Assembly (NCBI RefSeq): GCF_011759365.1
Contig: NZ_JAARLZ010000005.1
Span: 186,001 to 250,000 of the forward strand
Reading direction: 5' to 3'
DNA from: Luteibacter anthropi
GTDB lineage: Bacteria; Pseudomonadota; Gammaproteobacteria; Xanthomonadales; Rhodanobacteraceae
Length of the DNA: 64,000 bases
Shown: positions 9,432-17,527 of the stretch, piece by piece
How positions within the stretch are numbered: the first letter of the stretch is position 1
Layout: every line of letters begins with the position of its first letter
Program-made: the position numbers and the translations under genes
The notes under the pieces: generated by a model
Databases searched by the model: none
What the model was told of the DNA's origin: nothing
What the model saw: only the letters and a program-made list of their open reading frames with translations

Positions 9432-9512
9432 CTAGACGTGCTGCCCGCCATTGACGTGTATCTCGGCGCCGTTGACGTATCTTGAGTCACCCCAGCACAG
9501 CAGAAGAAGCCG
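9432..9512 (-). pseudogene. C-terminal relic of a short-chain dehydrogenase
   Basis: The minus strand reads DSRYVNGAEIHVNGGQHV followed by a TAG stop at 9432-9434. This is the hallmark C-terminus of classical SDR enzymes (SRYVNGAEIxVDGG). A few more plausible residues precede it, but there is no upstream domain: the start of the GlxA-type gene region follows at once. It is best read as the leftover end of a deleted dehydrogenase gene that once lay between the regulator and the efflux operon. Confidence 0.6.
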
Positions 9513-9527
9513 TAGGGGAATCCGGCG

Positions 9528-10484
9528 TCAGGCGTGTTGTTCTTCGGGCATGCCCTTCGCGACACGGCGCATGGCCTGTGGCGACATGCCATGAATCTTG
9601 ACGAAGGCCCGGCGCATCCGCTCCGGGTCATGGAAACCGACCGCCGCAGCAATCCGCTCCACGGGCTCCGCGCCATCGCGCAACCGGGAGCGGGCCGCCT
9701 CGACGCGCAAGCGCTCGACGGCCTTTGCCGGTGTCTCGCCCGTCTCCTGGCGAAACGCACGACCAAACTGTCGCACGCTCAGATTCGCAGCCTCGGCCAG
9801 GCGCTCGATGGGAAGGGGTTGGTTGAGGTGCTCCCGCGCAAAGGTGAGCGCGCGACGAATCCGGTCCGATGCCGGCTCCATCTGTGACATCTCGGAAAAC
9901 TGCGACTGCCCACCGGAACGACGGTGATAGACCACGAGACTTTGCGAGACCAGGCGTGCGATCTCCGGACCCTGGTCGGCTTCGATAAGCGCCAGGGCGA
10001 GATCGATACCCGCCGTGACGCCCGCAGAACTCCAGATGGGTCCGTCGGACACGAAGATGGCATCGACCTCTGTTCGCACCGACGGGTAGCGTTGCTGGAA
10101 TTGCAGGGCCTTCTTCCAGTGGGTGGTGGCACGCCGGCCGTCGAGCAGGCCGGTTTCTGCAAGCAGGAACGCACCCGTGCACACGCTGGCGACGCGGCTG
10201 GCTTGCGCGGCATGCGCTTTCGCCGCATTGACCACCTCCGGCGCGATCATGGGTTCGATCTGGCCGCCGACAAATACGACAGTGTCGGCATAGAAGCTGC
10301 CGTGGGCCATGGTGGGGAGCGACACCCCTGCACTACTGGTCACCGCCCCACCCTCTGCCGACGTGATGGCGAGTTCATAGAGAGGCTGCTCCGCCACCGC
10401 CGACGCAGCCTCGAACGCTCCCATGGGGCCGGCCAGATCGAGCAGCCAGAAACCGGGGGATACGAAAAACGCGATTCGGTTCAT
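9528..10484 (-). CDS. GlxA-type transcriptional regulator (DJ-1/PfpI domain plus AraC HTH)
   Basis: A 318-residue regulator. Residues 1 to about 190 form a DJ-1/PfpI-like amidotransferase fold with the conserved nucleophile-elbow cysteine in ASVCTGAFLLAE; residues about 215-318 form an AraC-type double helix-turn-helix (ANLSVRQFGRAFRQETGETP and VGFHDPERMRRAFVK). The start at 10484 has AAGGGA just upstream. Such proteins sense small molecules or stress through the N-terminal domain and activate nearby genes. It lies 52 bp after a paralogue in the same direction, and a dehydrogenase relic follows it, suggesting it once controlled that enzyme. Confidence 0.9.
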   Translation of the reverse strand: MNRIAFFVSPGFWLLDLAGPMGAFEAASAVAEQPLYELAITSAEGGAVTSSAGVSLPTMAHGSFYADTVVFVGGQIEPMIAPEVVNAAKAHAAQASRVASVCTGAFLLAETGLLDGRRATTHWKKALQFQQRYPSVRTEVDAIFVSDGPIWSSAGVTAGIDLALALIEADQGPEIARLVSQSLVVYHRRSGGQSQFSEMSQMEPASDRIRRALTFAREHLNQPLPIERLAEAANLSVRQFGRAFRQETGETPAKAVERLRVEAARSRLRDGAEPVERIAAAVGFHDPERMRRAFVKIHGMSPQAMRRVAKGMPEEQHA

Positions 10485-10536
10485 GCGTCCCTTTATAAGG
10501 GAATTACTCAATTCACGCCATGCGGCCTTTTGTCCA

Positions 10537-11523
10537 TCAGCCGACCGGCCGAGGGACTGAACCCGAGTGCAGGGCCATGCGGCGGATGCTTTGCGGCGGA
10601 TGACCGGTGACCCGGATGAACGCGCGGCGCATGCGCTCCGGATCGATGAAGCCGACGCTTGTCGCGATACGTTCGATGGGCTCATGACCCGCCTCTACGA
10701 GCGGGGTGGCCGCTTCCACGCGCAAACGCTCAACCGCCTTGGCCGGCGTGTAGCCGGTCTCGGCGAAGAATGCCCGGGAGAACTGCCGAGGGCTCAGTCT
10801 TGCCATGCCTGCAAGACGTCCGGTCGAAAGGTCTTCTGCGAGATGGGTTGACATATAGTCCATCACCCCACGCATCCGATCGGTGACGGGCTCCCGTTCG
10901 TTCGACGAGACAAACGGTGCCTGACCACCCGGTCGGTAATGGGAAAACACCATCTGACGCGATGTATCCCTCGCGACATCCACGCCAAGATCGTCGCTTA
11001 TCAGTGCAAGTGACAGGTCGATACCCGCGGTAACGCCTGCAGACGTCCATACACCCCGGTCGTGGATATACATCTCGTCGCTATGCACCCGCAAAGCCGG
11101 GAAACGGCGCTGGAGCAGGAGCGCGTAGCGCCAGTGTGTCGTCGCACGGCGACCATCGAGCAGGCCAGACTCGGCCAGGATAAAAGCACCCGTACAGACG
11201 CTGGCCATACGCGTCTTGCCGATAGCGGCAAGGCGCGCCAGATGCGCCGCGAGCACGGGATGACCCGATGGCTCGTTCGACACATCCCCGCCCGTAACCA
11301 CCACGGTATCGAAGCGCTGGCTATTGAACGGCGTGGTCAACACCACAAGCCCGCAACTGCTTGCCACGGGGCCGCCTGACTGCGACACCACATGGCAGCG
11401 ATATGGCGCACTATCTACCAGATTGCCGGCACATTCGAATACGGCGAGCGGACCGGCGAGATCCTGGATCTGGAACCCGGGGAAGACCACGAAAGCGACA
11501 TCGTGGCTGCGCACTGCGCTCAT
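10537..11523 (-). CDS. GlxA-type transcriptional regulator, second copy
   Basis: A 328-residue protein with the same build as its neighbour: DJ-1/PfpI-like domain (MASVCTGAFILAESG) followed by an AraC double helix-turn-helix (LSPRQFSRAFFAETGYTP, VGFIDPERMRRAF). Its ATG overlaps the stop of the upstream MFS gene by 4 bases, so the two are translationally coupled. The two regulators share long identical stretches such as LLDGRRATTHW and SAGVTAGIDL and come from duplication. The likely role is regulation of the coupled transporter or of a linked detoxification gene. The ligand is unknown. Confidence 0.9.
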   Translation of the reverse strand: MSAVRSHDVAFVVFPGFQIQDLAGPLAVFECAGNLVDSAPYRCHVVSQSGGPVASSCGLVVLTTPFNSQRFDTVVVTGGDVSNEPSGHPVLAAHLARLAAIGKTRMASVCTGAFILAESGLLDGRRATTHWRYALLLQRRFPALRVHSDEMYIHDRGVWTSAGVTAGIDLSLALISDDLGVDVARDTSRQMVFSHYRPGGQAPFVSSNEREPVTDRMRGVMDYMSTHLAEDLSTGRLAGMARLSPRQFSRAFFAETGYTPAKAVERLRVEAATPLVEAGHEPIERIATSVGFIDPERMRRAFIRVTGHPPQSIRRMALHSGSVPRPVG

Positions 11524-12764
11524 CCCACGTAGCGGCTTGTGCGCGAGGTGCTTCGTACCCAGTGCCGCGTCATCACTGTCGCGAGAACAAGCAAGGGAAG
11601 CATGCAGACGTTAAGCGCCACCCAGCCAAAGCGCTCCAGCACAGGCCCCGCAGCCAGTGTTGCGGCGGCAGTGGTGGCATAGCGCAGCAACTCCGCGGCC
11701 CCCTGCACTTTCGTGCGTTCCGCAGGCCGGTAGGACGATGCAAGCAACGCCGTGCCACCGACAAACATGAAATTCCAGCCGATACCCAGGCACAGAAGCG
11801 CCGCGTGATAGGCGATCAATGTACCCGACGCGAGTGCAACCAGCGGGCAAAGCGCACTCAGCACGATGCCCGCAAACAGCACCCATGGAAGACCCAGGCG
11901 ATCAATCAGGCGACCCGCAAACAGCGACGGCGCATACATGCCCACGAGATGCCACTGGATGACGGAGGCTCCGTCGTCCACCGAATAATGGGCTTCCATC
12001 GCGGCAAGCGGGGCCGCTGTCATGATGAACATCATGACGACGCCGCCGATGGCGTTATTGGCGAGGGCCGCAAGCGAGATCGGCGTGGTGAGGATGGCAG
12101 GCAACGTACGCACATCCTCCACACCGACGACAACAGGCCCCGCATCATCGGGCTGGTCGCGATAGGCGATCAGGAACAGGACGACAGACGCGGTGCCCAG
12201 CAAGGCCACGGCGAGGTAGGAACCCGCAAAGACCGTCGACAGCCAGTTCCGGCTCCAGGCAGCGAGCAAAGGACCAAGCACCGCGGCCAGCACGCCGCCG
12301 GCAAGCACGGTGGAAATGGCCCGCGCCTTGGCACCTGCGCCCACCGAGTCGGCAGCCGCCAGCCGGTAGTACTGGGCGAAGGCCTGGAACACACCCACGG
12401 CGGCCGTACCGAGACAGAACAACCAGAAGTCGCCATGAATAACCGACCAGACGCTGACGCAACCACCCACCGCGCAGGTCGCCGCCCCGGTGATGAAGGC
12501 ACGACGGCGCCCGATGCGACGCATGAGTTGCGCGGCGAACCATGTTGCCAATGCGCCAGCTACCGTGATGGTGGCGAAGGGAAGTGTGGCGAGGGCTTTA
12601 TAGGGCGCCAGCTGGTAGCCCGTGATGCCGGTAAGAGTAAGATCGACCGCCAATGCCGCAGTGAAAAAGGCCTGGGCGATGGCCAATACCACGGTTTGCG
12701 TCGAGGGCACTAAATCCGGTGTCGCTGTACGCGGGGCGGCTTCGCGCAGCGGGGATGTTGTCAT
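11520..12764 (-). CDS. Major facilitator superfamily transporter
   Basis: A 414-residue protein with about twelve hydrophobic segments and the MFS loop 2-3 signature in AAQLMRRIGRRRAFITGA. The segment GIGWNFMFVGGTALLASSYRP resembles the drug/sugar exporter-type MFS subgroup often annotated as uncharacterised. It is the first gene of a leftward pair with the GlxA-type regulator (4-base overlap). Coupling to a sensor-regulator suggests export of a toxic or signalling compound. No substrate can be assigned. Confidence 0.85.
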   Translation of the reverse strand: MTTSPLREAAPRTATPDLVPSTQTVVLAIAQAFFTAALAVDLTLTGITGYQLAPYKALATLPFATITVAGALATWFAAQLMRRIGRRRAFITGAATCAVGGCVSVWSVIHGDFWLFCLGTAAVGVFQAFAQYYRLAAADSVGAGAKARAISTVLAGGVLAAVLGPLLAAWSRNWLSTVFAGSYLAVALLGTASVVLFLIAYRDQPDDAGPVVVGVEDVRTLPAILTTPISLAALANNAIGGVVMMFIMTAAPLAAMEAHYSVDDGASVIQWHLVGMYAPSLFAGRLIDRLGLPWVLFAGIVLSALCPLVALASGTLIAYHAALLCLGIGWNFMFVGGTALLASSYRPAERTKVQGAAELLRYATTAAATLAAGPVLERFGWVALNVCMLPLLVLATVMTRHWVRSTSRTSRYVG

Positions 12765-13079
12765 GGAACGGCTTCGTCGGGCTCAGGGAGATGGGCGGCA
12801 TTGTCGCTTCGGGCAATGCAACGACGAAAGGACGTGGTTCCCTTGTTTCAGGACAGCGGCGTGGGGATCGCGGAACTATCATGCCTGCAGGCAGGCGAGC
12901 CCGGTTAACGTGTGGCTACGTTACGAGTGGCTCATCCAACGGCCAGTTTATGCATATTCGGCAGGTCGCCACGCCAGATTCCGCAAACACCCAACTTATG
13001 GTTGTTTTCGTGGCATGATTTCCTGATGGGGTGAAGGATCAGCAAGGACTACCATCGCAACACGACCTAGGGGACGGGA
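12765..13079. promoter_or_regulatory. Divergent intergenic region between MFS and MASE1 genes
   Basis: A 315-bp non-coding stretch between two outward-facing genes. It contains a perfect 12-bp palindrome TGCCTGCAGGCA at 12882-12893, a possible operator for one or both genes. No other structure stands out. Confidence 0.4.
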
Positions 13080-14036
13080 GTGAAGGGAAGCGCAGGACAT
13101 CGGTTCAGCACTCACGTGCACTGGAGCATCTGGGGACAACACATGGCGATCGCGGCAGCCTACGGCGCCGCCTATGAGATCGCACGCCATCTTTCTTTTC
13201 CCCAGTGGATGATTACCGCGGGCCTACGCCTTGCCTGCCTGTTCCTTTTGCCTTTGCGCTACTGGCCCGCGCTGGCGCTTGGCGAAGGAATCCCGCTTCT
13301 GGAAACCTCATTGCTTTGCGTTTCGGATCTGGGCATTCCATGGGCCATTTCCGAATCGGTTCCCATGGTGGTTCTGTGGATGGCCCTGATGAAGCCGCTA
13401 CGACAGCGATGGGCGCTACATGATGCCAACGGCCGCGTTTGCATGCCGCTCATGCTCGGCGCCGCGCTGGGCGTGGCAGCCATCACCGCAGTTGCAACGC
13501 TCCTTACCGCGCTTGCGTCCATTTTGAGTTCACCCACAGGCGAATGGCCCGATCCGAATACGGCGTGGCCGGGATACCTGCTCGCATACACACTTGGCGC
13601 CTATCTCGGGGCCCTGACCCTTACACCAGCCATCCTTGCGCTCCATGAACGCTACCGGGATCTCGGGGGCGAAGCGGTGAGCGGCATGCGAATCTGGCGC
13701 AGTGCGCTCTTCCGCGACCTTCTATGGTGGGCCATACCTGCAATGGCTTTCATGACGTGGCTCGCGCTGCATGCTCATGAGCCCGGGCTCCGCCAGACGT
13801 GTCGCCTGCTGTTGATGGTTCCCATGCTTGGCGTTGCCTGGCGACATGGGTGGCACGGAACGGCCCTGGGCGGCATGGCTGCGAGCATTGCACTCGCGCT
13901 TACCGCGCCGACACTGCTCGTCGACCCTTCAACGCTTCAGGCCCAGGCGATCCTGGCCCTGATCATCTCAGGTGCGCTGCTGACCCGTGCACGCTCGGCA
14001 TCTGCGCAGACTGCGCGTCGGATACTTAAATCATAA
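13080..14036 (+). CDS. MASE1-type integral membrane protein without output domain
   Basis: A 318-residue protein with about eight hydrophobic segments, beginning at a GTG with GGGAC upstream. The arrangement WPALALGEGIP, the long polar stretch, and paired helices with LLAYTLGAYLGALTLTPAIL match the MASE1 membrane sensor family. MASE1 usually precedes a GGDEF or histidine-kinase domain; here the protein ends shortly after the last helix, so it is a stand-alone sensor module. It may act through partner proteins or be a receptor that lost its output. A hairpin follows its stop codon. Confidence 0.7.
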   Translation: MKGSAGHRFSTHVHWSIWGQHMAIAAAYGAAYEIARHLSFPQWMITAGLRLACLFLLPLRYWPALALGEGIPLLETSLLCVSDLGIPWAISESVPMVVLWMALMKPLRQRWALHDANGRVCMPLMLGAALGVAAITAVATLLTALASILSSPTGEWPDPNTAWPGYLLAYTLGAYLGALTLTPAILALHERYRDLGGEAVSGMRIWRSALFRDLLWWAIPAMAFMTWLALHAHEPGLRQTCRLLLMVPMLGVAWRHGWHGTALGGMAASIALALTAPTLLVDPSTLQAQAILALIISGALLTRARSASAQTARRILKS

Positions 14037-14037
14037 T

Positions 14038-14068
14038 GATGGAGGATGGTTTATCACCCTCCTCCATC
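14038..14068. terminator. Hairpin between convergent genes
   Basis: GATGGAGGA pairs perfectly with TCCTCCATC around a 13-base loop, starting right after the MASE1 gene stop and 18 bp before the stop of the convergent exported protein gene. There is no T run, so it may act as a bidirectional barrier or mRNA-protecting hairpin. Confidence 0.5.
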
Positions 14069-14085
14069 CAAATGCATCAATGAAG

Positions 14086-14526
14086 TCACTGCCCCTTTAC
14101 TGAGCAGACCAGCGGATTGCAGGGTTCGACCATGAGTTGCATCGCTCCATTCGGCTGACCCGATACGTTGATGGAAACCTCACCATCCTGATAGACAGAC
14201 TGCCCTCCCGACGGAGCCGAACCATCCTCACCCACGACGACGTTTCCGGCATCGAGTCCGATGGGCAGCGTCAGGACCTCTCCTGCAACGTAGGCTACTG
14301 CACCCCGTACCGCACCGTTGGAGTCATTGATCTGGATGAAGCGAATTCCATTGCGCTCAAACACATATGCATGAAAACTGCCATTTCTGCTGACGTCAGG
14401 GACATTCGGCCATGACTGCCCCAGACCGGTACCCGAGGACGCCGTGGCGGCAGCGGCGGAAGCGGTTCCGGCCACGGCACATACGCTCAGCAGACCCAGG
14501 AAGGACACGAAACGAGAGCTACGCAT
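14086..14526 (-). CDS. Small exported protein of unknown function
   Basis: A 146-residue protein starting at an ATG with AAGGAG eight bases upstream. A Sec signal peptide (MRSSRFVSFLGLLSVCAVAG) ends near Ala-Ser-Ala. The mature domain is glycine and valine rich, probably all-beta, with two cysteines near the end (VEPCNPLVCSVKG) likely to form a disulfide in the periplasm. Single gene between hairpin and TetR gene. No family recognised. Confidence 0.6.
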   Translation of the reverse strand: MRSSRFVSFLGLLSVCAVAGTASAAAATASSGTGLGQSWPNVPDVSRNGSFHAYVFERNGIRFIQINDSNGAVRGAVAYVAGEVLTLPIGLDAGNVVVGEDGSAPSGGQSVYQDGEVSINVSGQPNGAMQLMVEPCNPLVCSVKGQ

Positions 14527-14690
14527 ACGACTGACTCCTTTCATAGGTATTGGAGGTGCGAGCGTAGCGGAGATGAGCCGTTCTTCGCCTGTGCTGACGG
14601 CAGGATTCCGGAGCACGCATATATCGAGCTATCCATGTGACCCGTCAAATGGTCCTTATTCTGCGAGGCACGTGTCGGCATTCATCGCCA

Positions 14691-15341
14691 TCACGAACCG
14701 CGCGACGAAGCCGGACGACTTGATCCCTTGGCCGAGATCTGTCCAAGGTAGCCGGTCACCGCCGCCTCTACGCGGCAACGCAATCCTGTTTCATCGACCT
14801 CCCCACGCTGACCCGCTCCATCAACCATGCCCTTGATGATCGACATGACGTCGGCGGCAGCCTCCGCCGGTTTTTCCACGCGTTCCTTCAGCTCTTGCAG
14901 ACACCGAAGGATAAGGACCCTGGCTCCCTCGGCTGCCTGCGCCATGTCTTCCTGCATGGGCAGCCTTGCTTCTTCGTAGTCGAGAATCCTGCCCAGCGCA
15001 GGTCTCCGGAGCTGGTGATGCACGGCCACCCCGATCAAGGCCATCAGGGCCTCCGCGCCATGGGCATTCTCGACGGCACGACTTACGTCTTCCAGCAAGA
15101 CGCCTGTCTCGCGATCTATCAGTGCCCGCGTAATGGCGTCCTTGGTCGGGAAGTATTGATACACCGATCCAATGCTTACCCCGGCCAGGGCGGCCACCGC
15201 GTTGGTCGAATAGGCCGATGGACCCGCCGACTCCAGAATGTGAGCTGCCGCATCCAGGATGGCCGTAACCGTGGCCAGGGAACGGGCCTGGACAGGCTTT
15301 TTGCGGGGGCGCGAAGGCGTGTGGCGGGAAGGCTTGTCCAT
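14691..15341 (-). CDS. TetR/AcrR family regulator
   Basis: A 216-residue repressor. The basic N-terminal arm (RPRKKPVQARS) leads into the TetR helix-turn-helix (VAALAGVSIGSVYQYFPTKD) at about residues 25-75, followed by an all-helical ligand domain. It is divergent from the phosphatase-like/NmrA-like pair, 71 bp away, and most likely represses both directions. A short inverted repeat GTGA-N4-TCAC at 15366-15377 lies in this gap. A GTG at 15377 could start a longer form, but the ATG at 15341 fits the family better. Ligand unknown. Confidence 0.87.
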   Translation of the reverse strand: MDKPSRHTPSRPRKKPVQARSLATVTAILDAAAHILESAGPSAYSTNAVAALAGVSIGSVYQYFPTKDAITRALIDRETGVLLEDVSRAVENAHGAEALMALIGVAVHHQLRRPALGRILDYEEARLPMQEDMAQAAEGARVLILRCLQELKERVEKPAEAAADVMSIIKGMVDGAGQRGEVDETGLRCRVEAAVTGYLGQISAKGSSRPASSRGS

Positions 15342-15412
15342 AGGGAATGCGAGTAGAAAACCTAAGTGATGACTCACATTATAGAAGGGTCTTCAGTCCC
15401 CAGGAAATGTCC

Positions 15413-16207
15413 ATGACTTACCCCTCGACAACCCTTGCCGCTACCTGCGCCGCTATCGAGGCCGCCGGCCAGATGCTGCTAAAGCGCTTCGATACAAGCG
15501 CCCGCCCTTCGACGATGGAAGCGCTGATGGAAGCGGCTTCCGCCAATGAACAGGCTGTCGGCAAGACGCTTGAAGCCGCCCTGCTCGCAGCCGTTCCCGG
15601 AAGCATCCTGCTGGACGATGAAGAGCCCCTGCCCTCTGAGGATGGCGGTCATGGCTGGGTCGTGGACACCGTGGAAGGCAACGTCAACCACGTCCACGGA
15701 CGCGAAGGCTGGGCGGTTACCGCATGCCTGCTGGAGGGGCGCAGGCCCGTACTGGCGGCCATCTATGTGCCCTTGTCGGGAGCACTGTTCACCGCAGAAG
15801 CCGGCCATGGCGCCACAGAGCGGCAGCAGACCCTGCATGTGTCTGGCAAGAGCGAGTTGCGCGCGTCGATTGTCGCCACCGCCCAGGCAAAACCTTTCCA
15901 GGATGCGTCCGTCCACCAGGCGATGTCGCGGATGTTTCAGCGCATGCTCGACAGAGCCCTTCTCGTACGCACGTCCGTGCCATCCACCATGGAACTACTG
16001 GATCTGGCTGCAGGACGAATCGACGCGTTCTGGCAGCATGCCGGCGTTGGATCGGGACTGGCGGCAGGTGCGCTCCTGGTACGCGAGGCAGGTGGCATCG
16101 TTACCGACACCGCCGGCAATGACTGGCACCTTGGTTCGGAGGGCTTTGTTGCAAGCGGCCCGGCATTACATCCACACGTGCTGCATGGCCTCGGAGAGAT
16201 GGCATGA
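15413..16207 (+). CDS. Inositol monophosphatase-family protein with altered catalytic motifs
   Basis: A 264-residue member of the IMPase/FBPase fold, started at the ATG six bases after AGGAA. The metal-site glutamate region (LLDDEEPLP) is recognisable, but the core motif that normally reads DPLDGT is DTVEGN here, and the WDxAAG motif that supplies the last metal ligand is replaced by GSGLAAG. It may therefore be a poor phosphatase, use another substrate, or have a binding role. Its stop overlaps the start of the NmrA-like gene by 4 bases, so the two form an operon. The TetR gene upstream is divergent. Confidence 0.75.
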   Translation: MTYPSTTLAATCAAIEAAGQMLLKRFDTSARPSTMEALMEAASANEQAVGKTLEAALLAAVPGSILLDDEEPLPSEDGGHGWVVDTVEGNVNHVHGREGWAVTACLLEGRRPVLAAIYVPLSGALFTAEAGHGATERQQTLHVSGKSELRASIVATAQAKPFQDASVHQAMSRMFQRMLDRALLVRTSVPSTMELLDLAAGRIDAFWQHAGVGSGLAAGALLVREAGGIVTDTAGNDWHLGSEGFVASGPALHPHVLHGLGEMA

Positions 16208-16845
16208 CTCGCTATGCCGTAGTCGGGGCAAGCAGCGGCACCGGCGAAGCGATCACCCAATTGCTGTCGGCCCGTGGGGATCACGTCATCGCGATATCCC
16301 GGCGCCCAGTGGCAGCCCGGGACAATGTCACCCCGGTGGCTGCCGATGTCCAGGACGCAGCTTCGCTTGAAAAGGCACTATGCGATGGGATCGACACCGT
16401 ATTTTTTACCGTCGACACGCATGGGTTCCGAAAGCCCAGGGCCGATATCCATAGCGTCATGGTCCGCGGCTGCATCCATGCGATGGAAGCCGCGATCAAG
16501 AAAGGCGCCCGGCGCTTCGTGCTCCTCTCCGTCATCGGTGCCGAGGATTCCTCGTGGATCTGGTGGCTACTCAACGCCGTAAAACCAGGCATGCAGGAGA
16601 ACGTGCTTGAGCGCGAGGAGGCCCTCAAGCAATCCGGCATCCCTTACATCATTGTGCGCGCACCGAGGCTGGATGACGCAAAGCTGACCCATGGCAGCTC
16701 GCTCAAGCCCAGCTCGCGCCAGCGACTGGGGATGAAGCCGCATATTTCCCGTCAGGAACTGGCGTATCTCATGGTGCACGCAGCCGATGCAGGGACTTTC
16801 TACGAGGGTGCCACCTGGGATGTTGCCTCAGAAAGAAACGCCTGA
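16204..16845 (+). CDS. NmrA-like NAD(P)-binding protein (atypical SDR)
   Basis: A 213-residue Rossmann-fold protein beginning with the dinucleotide loop VVGASSGTGEA. The mid part (GARRFVLLSVIGAEDSS) and the IVRAPRLDD stretch are typical of atypical SDR/NmrA-like proteins, which act as redox sensors or quinone-type reductases. The classical YxxxK pair is not evident. It is translationally coupled to the phosphatase-like gene and shares its TetR control. Substrate unknown. Confidence 0.8.
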   Translation: MTRYAVVGASSGTGEAITQLLSARGDHVIAISRRPVAARDNVTPVAADVQDAASLEKALCDGIDTVFFTVDTHGFRKPRADIHSVMVRGCIHAMEAAIKKGARRFVLLSVIGAEDSSWIWWLLNAVKPGMQENVLEREEALKQSGIPYIIVRAPRLDDAKLTHGSSLKPSSRQRLGMKPHISRQELAYLMVHAADAGTFYEGATWDVASERNA

Positions 16846-17242
16846 TGCCCTGGTCAACACCCATGACGACGTGCCTTCCGTCACCGGGTGACGCGTATCA
16901 ACCTCGAAAATCCCGACGATGAAGCGTGGCATCCGCCTTCAGCGACCTGCCTGCGACCTCCGTTCAGAGCTGGGACAATTTGTCCCGATGTATGGAAATT
17001 GTTTTTAGGTAGCATGGTTTAGAGGGTGAAGCATCACTCATGCATGGCAGGCCCTGGCATTCCTCCTCTTTCATCTATTTTCGTCGCAACACTCGCCGGA
17101 TGCCGGCGTCATTTCCTGGGTTGGCGCGATAACGATTCAACTACGATGCCTTGGCAATAGTTAGAAATGGAGCTGCTGAAGCAGCGTCTTAGGGAAGGAT
17201 CCTCATGATCGACAGTGACAAGCAATAGCCTGGAAATACACC
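16846..17242. other. Intergenic region with 15-bp palindrome
   Basis: A 397-bp stretch with no convincing gene. It contains the perfect palindrome at 16972-16986, followed by an AT-rich patch (about 16990-17020) that could hold a promoter for the small membrane protein to the right. Nothing else is evident. Confidence 0.4.
16972..16986. promoter_or_regulatory. Perfect palindrome, possible operator
   Basis: GGGACAA-T-TTGTCCC has 7-bp arms around one central base. It lies immediately before an AT-rich stretch, the position expected for an operator at or upstream of a promoter. The binding protein is unknown. Confidence 0.4.
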
Positions 17243-17479
17243 ATGTTGGATTGGATCCCCATAGCCTTTATCACCTTCAAGGTTCTCGTTTTCGGTACGG
17301 GCATGTTCCTGGCCATCAAGTGGCATTACGACCAGGGGAAGAAGGGGCGGAAGATCGACAGGCGCGCATTGCTACGCGTGGCTGGCAAGCTGGCGGTAGT
17401 GGCCATCGTCTTCGCGGTATTGGCCGCGGGCCTGTTGTTCGCCACCTTTGCCGTTGGCAGGAATCTCGGTTTGACTTGA
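17243..17479 (+). CDS. Small membrane protein with two hydrophobic segments
   Basis: A 78-residue protein. Residues about 5-26 and 48-72 are hydrophobic helices separated by a very basic loop (HYDQGKKGRKIDRRALLR), which by the positive-inside rule would face the cytoplasm. The ribosome binding site is modest (TGGAAA upstream). Gene-like composition and the two clean helices argue that it is real. No family is recognised. It faces the convergent TetR gene. Confidence 0.5.
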   Translation: MLDWIPIAFITFKVLVFGTGMFLAIKWHYDQGKKGRKIDRRALLRVAGKLAVVAIVFAVLAAGLLFATFAVGRNLGLT

Positions 17480-17527
17480 ACTTCCCGCGATGGTGAAGCG
17501 TAGCTGTCGATACCCGCCGCCAGGCAC

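Larger units (their letters stand above)
9170..9527. promoter_or_regulatory. Promoter region of the efflux operon
   Basis: This 358-bp gap lies upstream of the leftward efflux operon and downstream of the leftward GlxA-type regulator. It holds a perfect 8-bp inverted repeat at 9330-9352, a 15-bp palindrome at 9412-9426, and a relic of a dehydrogenase gene at 9432-9512. I cannot place the -10 and -35 boxes with certainty. Confidence 0.5.

Noticed and set aside
11361-12713. Plus-strand open frame of 450 codons
   Set aside because: It is antisense to the MFS transporter and very rich in Arg, His and Gly, typical of a shadow frame.
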